Assembly (NCBI GenBank): GCA_023389275.1
Contig: JAEWEN010000061.1
Span: 1 to 28,190, forward strand
From: Bacillota bacterium
GTDB lineage: Bacteria; Bacillota; Clostridia; Clostridiales; Caloramatoraceae
Reading direction: 5' to 3'
DNA length: 28,190 nucleotides
Shown here: piece by piece, positions 7,373 to 16,076 of the stretch
How the letters are laid out: each line of letters begins with the position of its first letter
Position numbering within the stretch: position 1 is the first letter of the stretch
The notes under the pieces: generated by a model
Seen by the model: only the letters and a program-made list of their open reading frames with translations
Told to the model about the DNA's origin: nothing
Database searches by the model: none
Made by a program: the position numbers and the translations under genes

Positions 7373-8058
7373 TAAACACCCTCCTTTAAAGCTTTAACTA
7401 TTCCTTCGCCTATATAAGCATCTTCCTTAGTAGTAATTTTAATATTAAAATAATCTCCATTAACTATATAAACCTTTTCACCTAAAAACTCTATAAGTGA
7501 AGTATCATCTGTTCCTACATATCCTTTTTCTAAAGCATTTTTGTGTGCTTTAAGTATTAGTTCATATTTAAATGTTTGAGGTGTTTGTACACAGTATAAT
7601 TCTTCTCTATTTAAAGTACTTGTATACTCCATATTATAAACTTTTTTTACTGTATCTTTAACTTTAACCCCTACTGCGACTGAATTTTTATCTTTAACTT
7701 CTTTAATACTTTCTTTTATTATTTCCTCTTTTATAAAAGGTCTTGCGCCATCATGTATTAAAACTATATCACATGTTTCACATTGAAGTAGGCCATTATA
7801 AACAGACTCTTGTCTACTACTTCCCCCTTCTACAACCTTTAAAACCTTTTTAAAATTGTATTTATTAATTATATCTTTAAATAAACTTATTTCATTTTTA
7901 GATGAAACAAGTATTATATTATCTATTTCTTTAACCTTTTCAAAAGCCTCTATTGTATAAGCTATTACTTCTTTATCTGATATTTTTAAAAATTGCTTGT
8001 TGTATCCAAGTTCCATTCTAGAACCTATACCAGCAGCAACTATTATAGCAGTTATCAT
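7372..8058 (-). CDS. ispD: 2-C-methyl-D-erythritol 4-phosphate cytidylyltransferase
   Basis: IspD joins CTP and methylerythritol phosphate to give CDP-methylerythritol, step three of the MEP pathway. The 228-residue Rossmann-like nucleotidyltransferase has AAGIGSRM (residues 8-15) for CTP binding, IHDGARPF near 103-110, the QTPQTF motif near 160-165 and GTDDTSLIE near 182-190. ATG at 8058 follows AAAGGAGAG. It is followed with a TAATG overlap by ispF and lies 53 bases after the PIN/TRAM gene, the order yacL-ispD-ispF being typical for Firmicutes. Confidence 0.96.
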   Translation of the reverse strand: MITAIIVAAGIGSRMELGYNKQFLKISDKEVIAYTIEAFEKVKEIDNIILVSSKNEISLFKDIINKYNFKKVLKVVEGGSSRQESVYNGLLQCETCDIVLIHDGARPFIKEEIIKESIKEVKDKNSVAVGVKVKDTVKKVYNMEYTSTLNREELYCVQTPQTFKYELILKAHKNALEKGYVGTDDTSLIEFLGEKVYIVNGDYFNIKITTKEDAYIGEGIVKALKEGV

Positions 8059-8080
8059 TTTTTCTCTCCTTTATATAATA

Positions 8081-8104
8081 AAGCTATGCATTAATGCATA
8101 GCTT
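8081..8104. repeat. Perfect 24-base palindrome between the PIN/TRAM gene and ispD
   Basis: Arms AAGCTATGCA and TGCATAGCTT flank the self-complementary TTAA. It starts 8 bases after the PIN/TRAM stop codon (minus-strand sense) and ends 22 bases before the ispD start. As RNA it forms a 10-base-pair hairpin, but the following TTATT is a weak U-tract, so it may be an RNA-stability or leaky termination element. Confidence 0.6.
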
Positions 8105-8111
8105 CAATTAA

Positions 8112-9221
8112 TTACTTTATTTTAGCAAATATCATTCTTCCAGCAGCTGTTTGAAGTACACTAGTTACAATAACATCTACATCTTCTCCTAAATGACGTC
8201 TACCACCTTCAACAACTATCATAGTACCATCATCTAAATAAGAAATCCCTTGTCCACTTTCTTTTCCATCTTTTACAATAGATAAATGCATTTCCTCACC
8301 TGGTATTACAACAGGCTTTATTGCATTTGAAAGTTCATTTATGTTAAGTACAGGTACACCTTGAAATTCTGCTACCTTATTTAAGTTAAAGTCATTTGTA
8401 ATAACTTTTCCCTTTTCCTCTTCTGCTAATTTTAAAAGCTTCATATCAACTTCTTGTACAGAAGGGAAGTCTTTTTCACTTATTTTTATTTTTACAGGAA
8501 GTTCTTTTTGTATTTGATTTAAAAGGTCAAGACCTCTTCTTCCTCTAACTCTTTTTAATGAGTCTGAAGAATCAGCTATATGACGTAGTTCTTCAAGTAC
8601 AAATGTTGGAATTATAATTGTTCCTTCAACAAAACCTGTTTTTAAAATATCAAATATTCTACCATCTATGATTACACTTGTATCAAGAACCTTAGGTGTT
8701 GCACCAACTGCTTCCTTTTCTTTAGGTTTTTTCTCCCTTGAGAATCTTCTAAAAATATTAGTTGATCTAGCAAGTTCTCCTTTTTTCTCAACTGCTATTT
8801 TTATACCTAAAACTCCACACACTATATTAACTATAACTGAAATAATAGAACCAATTAAAGATAGGAATGTAGATGTAGAGAAAAACTTTATAAACGAATT
8901 TACTAATAGATTTGCTATAATAAGCCCAACTATTAAACCTATAAGTCCAAGTATAATATCTCCTGCTGGTATTTTTTTAAGTGAACCTTCTACAGCAGAT
9001 ATAAATTTTGTTACAAGATTAATTATAAATGGTGATATTAAATAAAATATAATTCCAAAAATAATAGCTATAGCAGTTGTAAAAACAACTTCTTTTGTTG
9101 TACTATTGTTAATATTAAAAATAGAATTAACTACCTCTAATCTTCCAAGTCCATATGCTGAAAGTAGTCCTATTAATATACCTCCTAAAGTAATTAAGGT
9201 CCTAAAAAATTTATTTAGCAT
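8112..9221 (-). CDS. Membrane PIN/TRAM-domain protein (YacL family)
   Basis: A 369-residue predicted membrane protein. The first 155 residues hold about four hydrophobic segments (around 8-28, 48-72, 88-110, 118-145). A PIN nuclease-like domain follows, beginning VLDTSVIIDGRIFDIL (about 178-193) with conserved acidic residues there, in LEELRHIADSSD and in VITNDFNLNKVA. A C-terminal TRAM RNA-binding fold covers about 300-365. Such proteins sit between carD/disA and ispD in many Firmicutes. An RNase role is suggested by the PIN fold, but the substrate is not known to me. ATG at 9221 follows GGGAGGTG. Confidence 0.88.
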   Translation of the reverse strand: MLNKFFRTLITLGGILIGLLSAYGLGRLEVVNSIFNINNSTTKEVVFTTAIAIIFGIIFYLISPFIINLVTKFISAVEGSLKKIPAGDIILGLIGLIVGLIIANLLVNSFIKFFSTSTFLSLIGSIISVIVNIVCGVLGIKIAVEKKGELARSTNIFRRFSREKKPKEKEAVGATPKVLDTSVIIDGRIFDILKTGFVEGTIIIPTFVLEELRHIADSSDSLKRVRGRRGLDLLNQIQKELPVKIKISEKDFPSVQEVDMKLLKLAEEEKGKVITNDFNLNKVAEFQGVPVLNINELSNAIKPVVIPGEEMHLSIVKDGKESGQGISYLDDGTMIVVEGGRRHLGEDVDVIVTSVLQTAAGRMIFAKIK

Positions 9222-9294
9222 CGATACACCTCCCTTTTAAGACCATTCTTTTGTGCCCTAAGTATATTTAATTTTTAATATACCTTAAAGTAAT

Positions 9295-9342
9295 GAAAAA
9301 AGCAATTTCATTTAGTTAAAATTCAGGTAAACTTCAGATTGC
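9295..9342 (-). terminator. Candidate terminator after carD
   Basis: Minus strand: GCAAT...ATTGC arms with inner partial pairing (AGTT/AACT) and then TTTTTT. The stem is long but imperfect. It lies 10 bases beyond the carD stop. A second weak hairpin (GTATATT/AATATAC, about 9262-9284) lies further towards the PIN/TRAM gene. Confidence 0.5.
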
Positions 9343-9351
9343 AAATGATTT

Positions 9352-9840
9352 TTATTTAATTACATCTAAAGAATCTGGATTTAGTACTATTTTTTTAGCG
9401 CTTCCTAAATCTATATCCAGTACAATGGATATCTCCTCTGAAACCATATTTAATATGTCTTCATAAAAATTTTCTTCGCTATTTGAAAGCTTTTTCTTTT
9501 TCCTTATTGCAATTACATCCTTTAAAACTGAACACATATTAGATAGGTCTCCTGTTTTTATAGTTTTCGTATAAATTTTATATCTATCAAGCCATTTTCC
9601 TGGCATAGAAGACGCTTTTTCATTTAAAATTTCTAAACACCTTATACATTCTTCTTTCGTTAAACACTTTCTAATTCCTTTTGACTTTCTAGTATTTACT
9701 GGCATCATTGTAATAAGTCCATTTACAAGCTTTATTACATAATATTTATCAATTGTTTCAAATACTTCCTTTTCCTCTATGTTAATGATCTCTCCTGCAC
9801 CATATCCTGGGTAGAAAATTTTATCACCTATATAAAGCAT
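9352..9840 (-). CDS. CarD-family transcription regulator
   Basis: CarD/CdnL proteins bind the beta lobe of RNA polymerase through an N-terminal Tudor-like domain and alter open-complex stability. The 162-residue protein opens with MLYIGDKIFYPGYGAGEI, the classic start of the family's RNAP-interaction domain (about 1-60), and continues with an alpha-helical C-terminal domain (about 65-160). The reading frame is open for 26 more codons upstream, but ATG at 9840 has AGGAG at the right distance and matches the family start, so I use it. It lies between disA and the PIN/TRAM gene with hairpins on both sides, suggesting its own transcript. A perfect palindrome lies 55 bases upstream. Confidence 0.88.
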   Translation of the reverse strand: MLYIGDKIFYPGYGAGEIINIEEKEVFETIDKYYVIKLVNGLITMMPVNTRKSKGIRKCLTKEECIRCLEILNEKASSMPGKWLDRYKIYTKTIKTGDLSNMCSVLKDVIAIRKKKKLSNSEENFYEDILNMVSEEISIVLDIDLGSAKKIVLNPDSLDVIK

Positions 9841-9894
9841 TATTACCACTCCTAACAAAATATAAACATTAAATAAACTGTTTAAATTTTCACT

Positions 9895-9915
9895 ATTAAT
9901 ATACAGTATATTAAT
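9895..9915. promoter_or_regulatory. Perfect 21-base palindrome upstream of carD (candidate operator)
   Basis: Arms ATTAATATAC and GTATATTAAT flank a single central base. It lies between the disA terminator and the carD start and contains a possible -10 (TATACT) on the minus strand. An operator is plausible; no known regulator is recognised. Confidence 0.4.
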
Positions 9916-9943
9916 CATGTATTATTTTGTTTACGTAATATCT

Positions 9944-9975
9944 AAAAAAAATAAAAAAGAGAGCATATGCTCTCT
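9944..9975 (-). terminator. Intrinsic terminator of radA-disA
   Basis: Stem AGAGAGC/GCTCTCT with loop ATAT overlaps the disA TAG stop codon, followed on the minus strand by TTTTTTATTTTTTTT. A strong rho-independent terminator. Confidence 0.85.
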
Positions 9976-11038
9976 ATACATTTCTATTCATAAGAACCTG
10001 TTCTTGTATTTTGCGAAGTCCTTCTCTTATTGCTCTTGACCTTGCTTCTCCTATACCTTCAACATCATCTAACTGTTCAAGACTTGCCCTTGATATTTTT
10101 TTAAAGTGTTTAAATTCTTTAACAAGGTTTTCTATAACAGTTTGAGGCATTCTAGGTATTCTATTTAATATTCTATATCCTTTAGGTGATATCATTGTTT
10201 CTATCATAGAATCTGGAGAGTATCCAAGTGTTTTACATATAATATTAAGCTCAACAATATCCTCTGCTGTTAAAGATTTAATATTTTTTAAAACTTCATC
10301 ATATTCTTTAGTTTCAACAACATAATCTTTTATAAGAAGTTCTCCTTCTTCTTCAATATTTCCTATTAAGTCATCTAGCTGCATAGAAACTAATCGCCCT
10401 TCATCTCCAAGTTCACATATAAATCTTTCTATTTCATAAACTATTCTCATAACAAGTTCGTATCTTTGTACAGTATTTGCAACATCGTAAACTGTAACTA
10501 AATCTTCAAACTCTAGAGCAGATAAATTTGTAATAGCTTCATCTAAAACTACCTTATATCTTTCAAGAGTTTGTACAGCTTGGTTTGCTTTATTTAAAAC
10601 AGTGTTAGTATCCTTTAATATGTATTTTAAATTACCTTTATAAACCGTAATTAAATTTCTTCTTTGAGATATAGCAATAACTATTGCTCCTGTTTGTTTA
10701 CTTACTCTTTCTGCTGTTCTATGTCTTGTTCCTGTTTCTCTAGTTGTAATAGACGGGTCTGGAAGAAGCTGAGCATTTGCATATATAATACGCTTCATAT
10801 CTGTACTTACTACAATAGCTCCATCCATTTTAGCTAGTTCATAAAGATATGCAGGACTATAATCACTATTTATATAAAAACCACCATCTGTAATTTTCAT
10901 AATTTCTTCTTCATCGCCTATTACTATAAGTCCACCTGTTTTTGCCTTAAGTACATTTTCAAGTCCATCTCTTAAAGATGTACCTGGTGCCATTATACTA
11001 AGAAGGTCTAACAGGCTTTTTTCCCTATAATCCTTCAT
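9974..11038 (-). CDS. disA: DNA integrity scanning protein DisA, diadenylate cyclase
   Basis: DisA condenses two ATP into cyclic di-AMP and slides on DNA, pausing at branched structures; in Bacillus it links DNA integrity to sporulation. The 354-residue length matches the family. The DAC catalytic domain covers about 1-140 with the signature MDGAIVVS (about 70-77) and TRHRTAERVSKQTGAIVIAIS (about 103-123). A helical spine follows, then a C-terminal helix-hairpin-helix DNA-binding region ending LDDVEGIGEARSRAIREGL (about 324-342). It lies 85 bases after radA, the usual partner, and before a strong terminator. Confidence 0.97.
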   Translation of the reverse strand: MKDYREKSLLDLLSIMAPGTSLRDGLENVLKAKTGGLIVIGDEEEIMKITDGGFYINSDYSPAYLYELAKMDGAIVVSTDMKRIIYANAQLLPDPSITTRETGTRHRTAERVSKQTGAIVIAISQRRNLITVYKGNLKYILKDTNTVLNKANQAVQTLERYKVVLDEAITNLSALEFEDLVTVYDVANTVQRYELVMRIVYEIERFICELGDEGRLVSMQLDDLIGNIEEEGELLIKDYVVETKEYDEVLKNIKSLTAEDIVELNIICKTLGYSPDSMIETMISPKGYRILNRIPRMPQTVIENLVKEFKHFKKISRASLEQLDDVEGIGEARSRAIREGLRKIQEQVLMNRNV

Positions 11039-11123
11039 AATCCTTGTCCCCCTAAAATTCTATACCTATTCTATTACTTACCTTATTATAAAACTATATA
11101 ATTATACTATACTATAAAACACT

Positions 11124-12506
11124 TTATTTAAAAACACTTTCTATAACTTCCATTAAGTTTTTACACTCTATTAATTTTAAAGAATTAAATTTTATATTTC
11201 TACTTAATGCGCCTTTTGCAATATATGCATATTTAAATCCCATTCTATCTACTTCTTTTAATCTTGTTTCAAGAGATGGAACTTTTTTAAGCTCTCCTGT
11301 AAGACCTACATCTGATATAAAAACAGTATGTGATTTTATAGGAATCTCCTTCATTGAAGAGGCTATACTCATTATAGTACAAAGATTTATTGCAGTTTCT
11401 CTCACTCTAATTCCACCTGTTGTTTTAAGCACAACATTTTTATTTGCCATATTCATATATCCTCTTTGTTCTAATATGGATATTAAAGTATTTAACTGAT
11501 CTTTTCCTATTGTTTCACATATTCTAGAGGGATATGGCATAAATGAGTTTGAAACTAATGATTCAATTTCTAAAATTATAGGTCTTGATCCTTCTCTTAC
11601 AACTGTTAAAGCTGTTCCTACAGCTTCATTACCTTCTTCTCTTTTAGTCATAAAAAATTCTGAAGGATTATCTATTGATAGCATTCCCTCTTCAGTCATT
11701 GAGAAAAATCCCATTTCTCCTGTGCTTCCAAATCTATTTTTAGTTGCAGTTAAACTGCGAAGTTCCTCTTCGTTGTCTCCTTCTATAACAAGTACTGCAT
11801 CTACTAAGTGTTCAAGAGATCTAAGTCCTGCTATTTCCTCATTTTTATTCATTTGACCTACTAGAAAAACTGCCCTCGGTCTTTCTTTATTTTTAGCAAT
11901 TCTTAAAAGCTCACTTGCACATTCCATTGTTTGAGTTGGAGATCCTGCTCTTGATGGAAGAAATGACTCTAGTGTAAATGTTTGAATACTATCTACTATA
12001 ATTAAATCAGGATTTATTTCATTAACAGCAAAGGTAACCTCATCCATACTTGTTGTAGCTATAACCCATATATTTTCATGTATTTTATTTAATATTCTTC
12101 CTGCTCTATTTCTAATTTGACTATCACTTTCTTCACCAGATGCATAAAGAACCTTAAGTCCCTTTTCGGCTATATCATTAGCAACTTGAAGTAAAAGTGT
12201 AGATTTACCTGCTCCTGGTTTTGCAGTAATTATTGTAATAGAGTCTTTTACAATACCTGATCCCATTACTCTATTAAATTCATTTATATTAGTAATGATT
12301 CTATCACTGTTTGTTGCTATAACATCAGATAGTTTTTTTACACTACTTGTGCTATATGATTTTGTACTAACTTTACTTGAAGATTTAGGCATAATCGTTT
12401 TTTCTTCAAATGTATTCCAAGTATCACAATTTGGACATTTACCCATCCATTTAGGTGATTCATAATTACATTCTGAACATACAAAAGTTACCTTAGTTTT
12501 TGCCAT
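11124..12506 (-). CDS. radA: DNA repair protein RadA
   Basis: RadA is a RecA-like, DnaB-type helicase that promotes branch migration in recombinational repair; it also interacts with DisA in Bacillus. At 460 residues the length is standard. A four-cysteine zinc finger opens the protein (CSECNYESPKWMGKCPNC, about 10-27). Walker A is AKPGAGKST (about 95-103), followed by the RadA-specific KNRFG motif in TATKNRFGSTGEMGFF (near 255-270) and a C-terminal Lon-protease-like domain (about 285-455). The frame is open 27 codons further upstream into the clpC terminator, but ATG at 12506 with AGGATG and the MAKTKVTFVC start fit the family. Confidence 0.96.
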   Translation of the reverse strand: MAKTKVTFVCSECNYESPKWMGKCPNCDTWNTFEEKTIMPKSSSKVSTKSYSTSSVKKLSDVIATNSDRIITNINEFNRVMGSGIVKDSITIITAKPGAGKSTLLLQVANDIAEKGLKVLYASGEESDSQIRNRAGRILNKIHENIWVIATTSMDEVTFAVNEINPDLIIVDSIQTFTLESFLPSRAGSPTQTMECASELLRIAKNKERPRAVFLVGQMNKNEEIAGLRSLEHLVDAVLVIEGDNEEELRSLTATKNRFGSTGEMGFFSMTEEGMLSIDNPSEFFMTKREEGNEAVGTALTVVREGSRPIILEIESLVSNSFMPYPSRICETIGKDQLNTLISILEQRGYMNMANKNVVLKTTGGIRVRETAINLCTIMSIASSMKEIPIKSHTVFISDVGLTGELKKVPSLETRLKEVDRMGFKYAYIAKGALSRNIKFNSLKLIECKNLMEVIESVFK

Positions 12507-12545
12507 AATATCACATCCTAAAAATTTACTAATAACTAAAAACCA

Positions 12546-12574
12546 ATTATATAAAAAGAGCAAGGTAAATACAA
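12546..12574 (-). promoter_or_regulatory. Candidate radA promoter overlapping the clpC terminator
   Basis: Minus strand TTGTAT (12574-12569), 17-base spacer and perfect TATAAT (12551-12546). The -35 lies in the 3' arm of the clpC terminator and the -10 just after its U-run, giving a radA leader of about 33 bases. Confidence 0.5.
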
Positions 12575-12602
12575 GTCTTAAAGACAATTTACCTTGCTTT
12601 TA
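12553..12602 (-). terminator. Intrinsic terminator of the ctsR-clpC operon
   Basis: Minus strand: arms GCAAGGTAAAT and ATTTACCTTGC (11 pairs) with an inner loop able to pair as GTCTT/AAGAC, then CTTTTTAT. It starts about 15 bases after the clpC stop. Confidence 0.8.
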
Positions 12603-12617
12603 ATATGTTTACTTAGA

Positions 12618-15059
12618 TTATAAAGATTCTTTATTTTCCTTTGGAGTAAATGTTACTTCTCCATTATTAAAGTCCATAACTATACTATCACCTTGTTTAA
12701 CATTTCCTTTAAGCATTTCCTCTGATAGTTTATCCTCAACTGTTTTTGTTATAGCACGTCTTAAAGGTCTTGCTCCATATGTTTTATCAAATCCTACTTT
12801 AGCAAGATGTGCTACTGCTTCGTTTGTATACTCTAAATTAATATTATTTTCCTTAAGCCTTTTTGCAACAGATTTTAACATAAGGGCTACTATTTCCTCT
12901 ATGTTTTTCTCTGTTAGCTTGTGGAATATAACTATATCATCTATTCTGTTTAAAAACTCTGGTCTAAAGTGTCTTTTTAAATCTTCAAGTATATTTTCTT
13001 TCATTTTTTCATAATCTGAAATTTCTTTTGTATCTTTTTCTTTTGCAAATCCAAGTGAAGATTTATCCATACTATGTGCTCCAAGGTTTGATGTCATAAT
13101 AACTATAGTATTTTTAAAGTCTACTGTTTTTCCTTGCCCACTTGTAACTCTACCATCTTCAAGTATTTGAAGAAGTACGTTAAATACATCTGGATGTGCT
13201 TTTTCTATTTCATCAAATAATATTACTGAATAAGGATTACGTCTTACAGCTTCTGTTAATTGTCCTCCTTCATCGTAACCAACATATCCTGGAGGAGCTC
13301 CAATAAGTCTTGATACAGCATGTTTTTCCATATACTCTGACATATCAACTCTTATAATATCATTTTCACTTCCAAACATAGCTTCAGCAAGTGCTTTAGA
13401 CAGCTCAGTTTTACCAACACCAGTTGGTCCTAAAAATATAAATGAACCTATTGGTCTGTTTGGGTCTTTAAGTCCAACTCTAGCACGTCTTACAGCTTTA
13501 GCTAAAGCTTCTACTGCTTCTTCTTGACCTATAACTCTTTCATGTAATATTTTTTCAAGGTCAAGTAATCTTTGTGATTCATCTGTTGATAATTTACTAA
13601 CTGGTATTCCAGTCCATCTTGATACAATGTATGCTATATCATCTTCTGTAACAAGAAGCTTATCACTTATTTTTTCTTCACTCCAAGTTGATTTAGCTTC
13701 TTGAAGTTTTTCTTCTATTTCTTTTTCTTCTACCTTAAGTCTAGCTGCTTTTTCATAGTTTTCTGTTTGTACAGCTTCTTCTTTTTCCTTTTTAATACCT
13801 TCTAATCTGTTTTCAAGTCCTTTAATATCATCTGGTGCAGTTAGGTTTTGTATTCTAACTCTAGCTGATGCTTCATCCATTAAATCTATTGCCTTATCTG
13901 GTAAAAACCTATCTGATATATATCTACTTGATAATTCAACAGCTGCTTTTAAAGCTTCATCTGTTATGTGAAGTCTATGGTGAGCTTCATATTTGTCACG
14001 AAGTCCTTTTAATATTTCAAGAGCTTCCTCTTCACTTGGTTCTCCAACATTAACTGGTTGGAATCTTCTTTCAAGAGCTGCATCTTTTTCAATATATTTT
14101 CTATATTCTTCAATAGTAGTTGCTCCTATTAGTTGAAGTTCTCCTCTAGCAAGTGCTGGCTTTAATATATTTGATGCATCCATTGCACCTTCTGATGCTC
14201 CTGCTCCAACTATTGTATGAACCTCATCTACAAATAGTATAATATCCTTAGCTTCTTTAACTTCATCTATAACAGATTTAAGTCTTTCTTCAAATTCTCC
14301 ACGATACTTAGCTCCTGCAAGCATTGAAGATACATCTAAAGTATATACTTTTTTATGTTTTAAAATCTCTGGAACTTTACCTTCAAATATTTTTTGAGCA
14401 AGTCCTTCTGCTATAGCTGTTTTACCAACTCCAGGTTCTCCTATTAAACAAGGGTTATTTTTACTTCTTCTACTTAGTATTTCAATAACTCTTTCTGTTT
14501 CTGTATCACGTCCTATAATAGGATCTATTTTACCTTCCTCAGCCATTTTACTAAGATTTCTACTAAATTTATCTAACTCCTTAGTATTTGAATCTGACTG
14601 AGAATTTGATGAAGATGATACTTTTCCACCTTCAAATGCTTTTATTACTTTTTCTTTTAACTTTTCTATATCAATAGATAGTTTATTTAATATGCTATGT
14701 GCAAGGCTTTCATTATCCTCAAGTAGAGCAATAAGTATATGTTCAGGTGCTACAAAACTATGTCCTAGTTTTCTTGCAATAGCTCTTGATATTTCTATAA
14801 GTCTTTTTGTTCTAGGTGTTAATGGAAGTGATTGAGGCTCAAATCCTAATTGGCCTTTTCCTTCTATTGTAATAATTTGATTTAATACATTTTCACTTAA
14901 AACTCCAGCTTCTTTTAATATATCAGATGAAGTTCCTCCTTCTTTTATTAAACCTACAAGTACATGCTCTGTTCCAACAAAGCTATGTCCTAAATCCTTT
15001 GCTGTTTCTGCAGCTATATATATAACTTTTTGGCTTCTTTCTGTGTATCCTCCAAACAT
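12618..15059 (-). CDS. clpC: Clp protease ATPase subunit ClpC
   Basis: ClpC is a HSP100 unfoldase that, with ClpP, degrades misfolded and phosphoarginine-marked proteins. The 813-residue protein has two N-terminal Clp repeats (about 1-145), AAA1 with Walker A GEPGVGKT (near 205-212) and Walker B ILFVDEVH, a UVR-containing M domain (about 410-460, with EEAVQTENYEKAARLKVEEKE split by coiled coil), and AAA2 with Walker A GPTGVGKT (near 545) and Walker B VILFDEIEKAH. The end shows the sensor-2 motif GARPLRRAI. It is the last gene of the ctsR-mcsA-mcsB-clpC operon, 12 bases after mcsB, and is followed by a terminator. Confidence 0.98.
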   Translation of the reverse strand: MFGGYTERSQKVIYIAAETAKDLGHSFVGTEHVLVGLIKEGGTSSDILKEAGVLSENVLNQIITIEGKGQLGFEPQSLPLTPRTKRLIEISRAIARKLGHSFVAPEHILIALLEDNESLAHSILNKLSIDIEKLKEKVIKAFEGGKVSSSSNSQSDSNTKELDKFSRNLSKMAEEGKIDPIIGRDTETERVIEILSRRSKNNPCLIGEPGVGKTAIAEGLAQKIFEGKVPEILKHKKVYTLDVSSMLAGAKYRGEFEERLKSVIDEVKEAKDIILFVDEVHTIVGAGASEGAMDASNILKPALARGELQLIGATTIEEYRKYIEKDAALERRFQPVNVGEPSEEEALEILKGLRDKYEAHHRLHITDEALKAAVELSSRYISDRFLPDKAIDLMDEASARVRIQNLTAPDDIKGLENRLEGIKKEKEEAVQTENYEKAARLKVEEKEIEEKLQEAKSTWSEEKISDKLLVTEDDIAYIVSRWTGIPVSKLSTDESQRLLDLEKILHERVIGQEEAVEALAKAVRRARVGLKDPNRPIGSFIFLGPTGVGKTELSKALAEAMFGSENDIIRVDMSEYMEKHAVSRLIGAPPGYVGYDEGGQLTEAVRRNPYSVILFDEIEKAHPDVFNVLLQILEDGRVTSGQGKTVDFKNTIVIMTSNLGAHSMDKSSLGFAKEKDTKEISDYEKMKENILEDLKRHFRPEFLNRIDDIVIFHKLTEKNIEEIVALMLKSVAKRLKENNINLEYTNEAVAHLAKVGFDKTYGARPLRRAITKTVEDKLSEEMLKGNVKQGDSIVMDFNNGEVTFTPKENKESL

Positions 15060-15071
15060 AACTTTTCCTCC

Positions 15072-16067
15072 TTAAAACAAGTTATTTAACATTTTTGCTC
15101 TTTCAATGTCTCTTTCCCTTGGAGTCATATTTTTTGAAAAAATCCTTTGAATATTTCCTGATTGAATATTTTCTCTAGCCTCTTCTATTTTTTCAAAGTT
15201 TATATTATTTATCATGCCCATTTCTACTCCTAGTCTTACATTAGATAATAAATTTAATGCATCTTTAGTAGAAATTTTTTTGGTATACTTTAATATTCCA
15301 AAGGATCTATAAATAATATCTTCTAGTTCTTCTTTATCTTTATAAAGTAAATTTTCTCTTTCTTTTATTTCACTTTTTATAATACTTTTTACTACTTCAT
15401 TAATATTTTTAATAATATTTTCTTCAAATGTACCAAGTGAACCTTGGTTAGAAACTTGATACATATTAGATAATCCTTTACTGCCTTCTCCGTAAATGCC
15501 TCTAATAGTCATTGAAAGTCTTGAAAGTTCTTTAGATAAGGTAGGTATTTTATTAGCTTTTGTAAGTGCAGGTAAGTGCATCATTACTGAAACCCTTGAT
15601 CCACACCCAATATTTGTTATACAGCTTGTTAAATATCCAAGTTTTGGATCAAAAGCATAGGTAAGTTTTTCTTCCATTAAATCGTCTATTTTATTTGCAA
15701 TATCAAAACACTTTTCAAGATTTAACCCTTTTTCTATAACTTGAAGTCTTATATGATCTTCTTCGTTAATCATTATAGATATTGTTTCACTACTGTTAAT
15801 TAAAGCCGCTCCTTCTTTAGAATTTATTAAATCTTTACTTACTAAATGTTTTTCAACTAATGAAGATTTTTCATAATCTTTTAGCTTATTTAAATTAATT
15901 AAGCTAAATTCTTTTGATATATAGGAATTACTTTCAAGTATTGAGGATGTAACATTTTCTACAACTTTTTTTCTATCATCTTCATTGAGCCTTAGTGGAA
16001 AATTTATACCTTTAAGATTTCTTGCAAACCTTACTCTACTTGATATTACAATTTTACTTTCATCCAT
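15072..16067 (-). CDS. mcsB: Protein-arginine kinase McsB
   Basis: McsB phosphorylates arginines on proteins; the mark feeds substrates to ClpC-ClpP, and McsB also inactivates the CtsR repressor. The 331-residue protein resembles ATP:guanido phosphotransferases: SSRVRFARNLKG near the N-terminus for nucleotide binding, the catalytic cysteine loop in YLTSCITNIGCGSRVSVMMHLPAL (about 145-168), and the C-terminal RDXXRA phosphoarginine-sensing motif as RDIERA (about 320-325). I choose ATG at 16067 because AGGTGAT lies just before it; an in-frame GTG three codons upstream (16076) is inside that site. It directly follows mcsA. Confidence 0.94.
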   Translation of the reverse strand: MDESKIVISSRVRFARNLKGINFPLRLNEDDRKKVVENVTSSILESNSYISKEFSLINLNKLKDYEKSSLVEKHLVSKDLINSKEGAALINSSETISIMINEEDHIRLQVIEKGLNLEKCFDIANKIDDLMEEKLTYAFDPKLGYLTSCITNIGCGSRVSVMMHLPALTKANKIPTLSKELSRLSMTIRGIYGEGSKGLSNMYQVSNQGSLGTFEENIIKNINEVVKSIIKSEIKERENLLYKDKEELEDIIYRSFGILKYTKKISTKDALNLLSNVRLGVEMGMINNINFEKIEEARENIQSGNIQRIFSKNMTPRERDIERAKMLNNLF

Positions 16068-16076
16068 ATATATCAC

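Noticed and set aside
9841..9918. N-terminal extension of 26 residues on CarD.
   Set aside because: The internal ATG at 9840 has a proper ribosome binding site and the family start; the extension runs through the palindromic control region.
12507..12587. N-terminal extension of 27 residues on RadA.
   Set aside because: It would be encoded by the clpC terminator and the candidate radA promoter; the ATG at 12506 fits the family.
13868..14053. Plus-strand open frame within clpC, and similar ones within cysS, proS, the PIN/TRAM gene and the permease.
   Set aside because: They are antisense to well-supported genes, have unusual amino acid composition and no ribosome binding sites.
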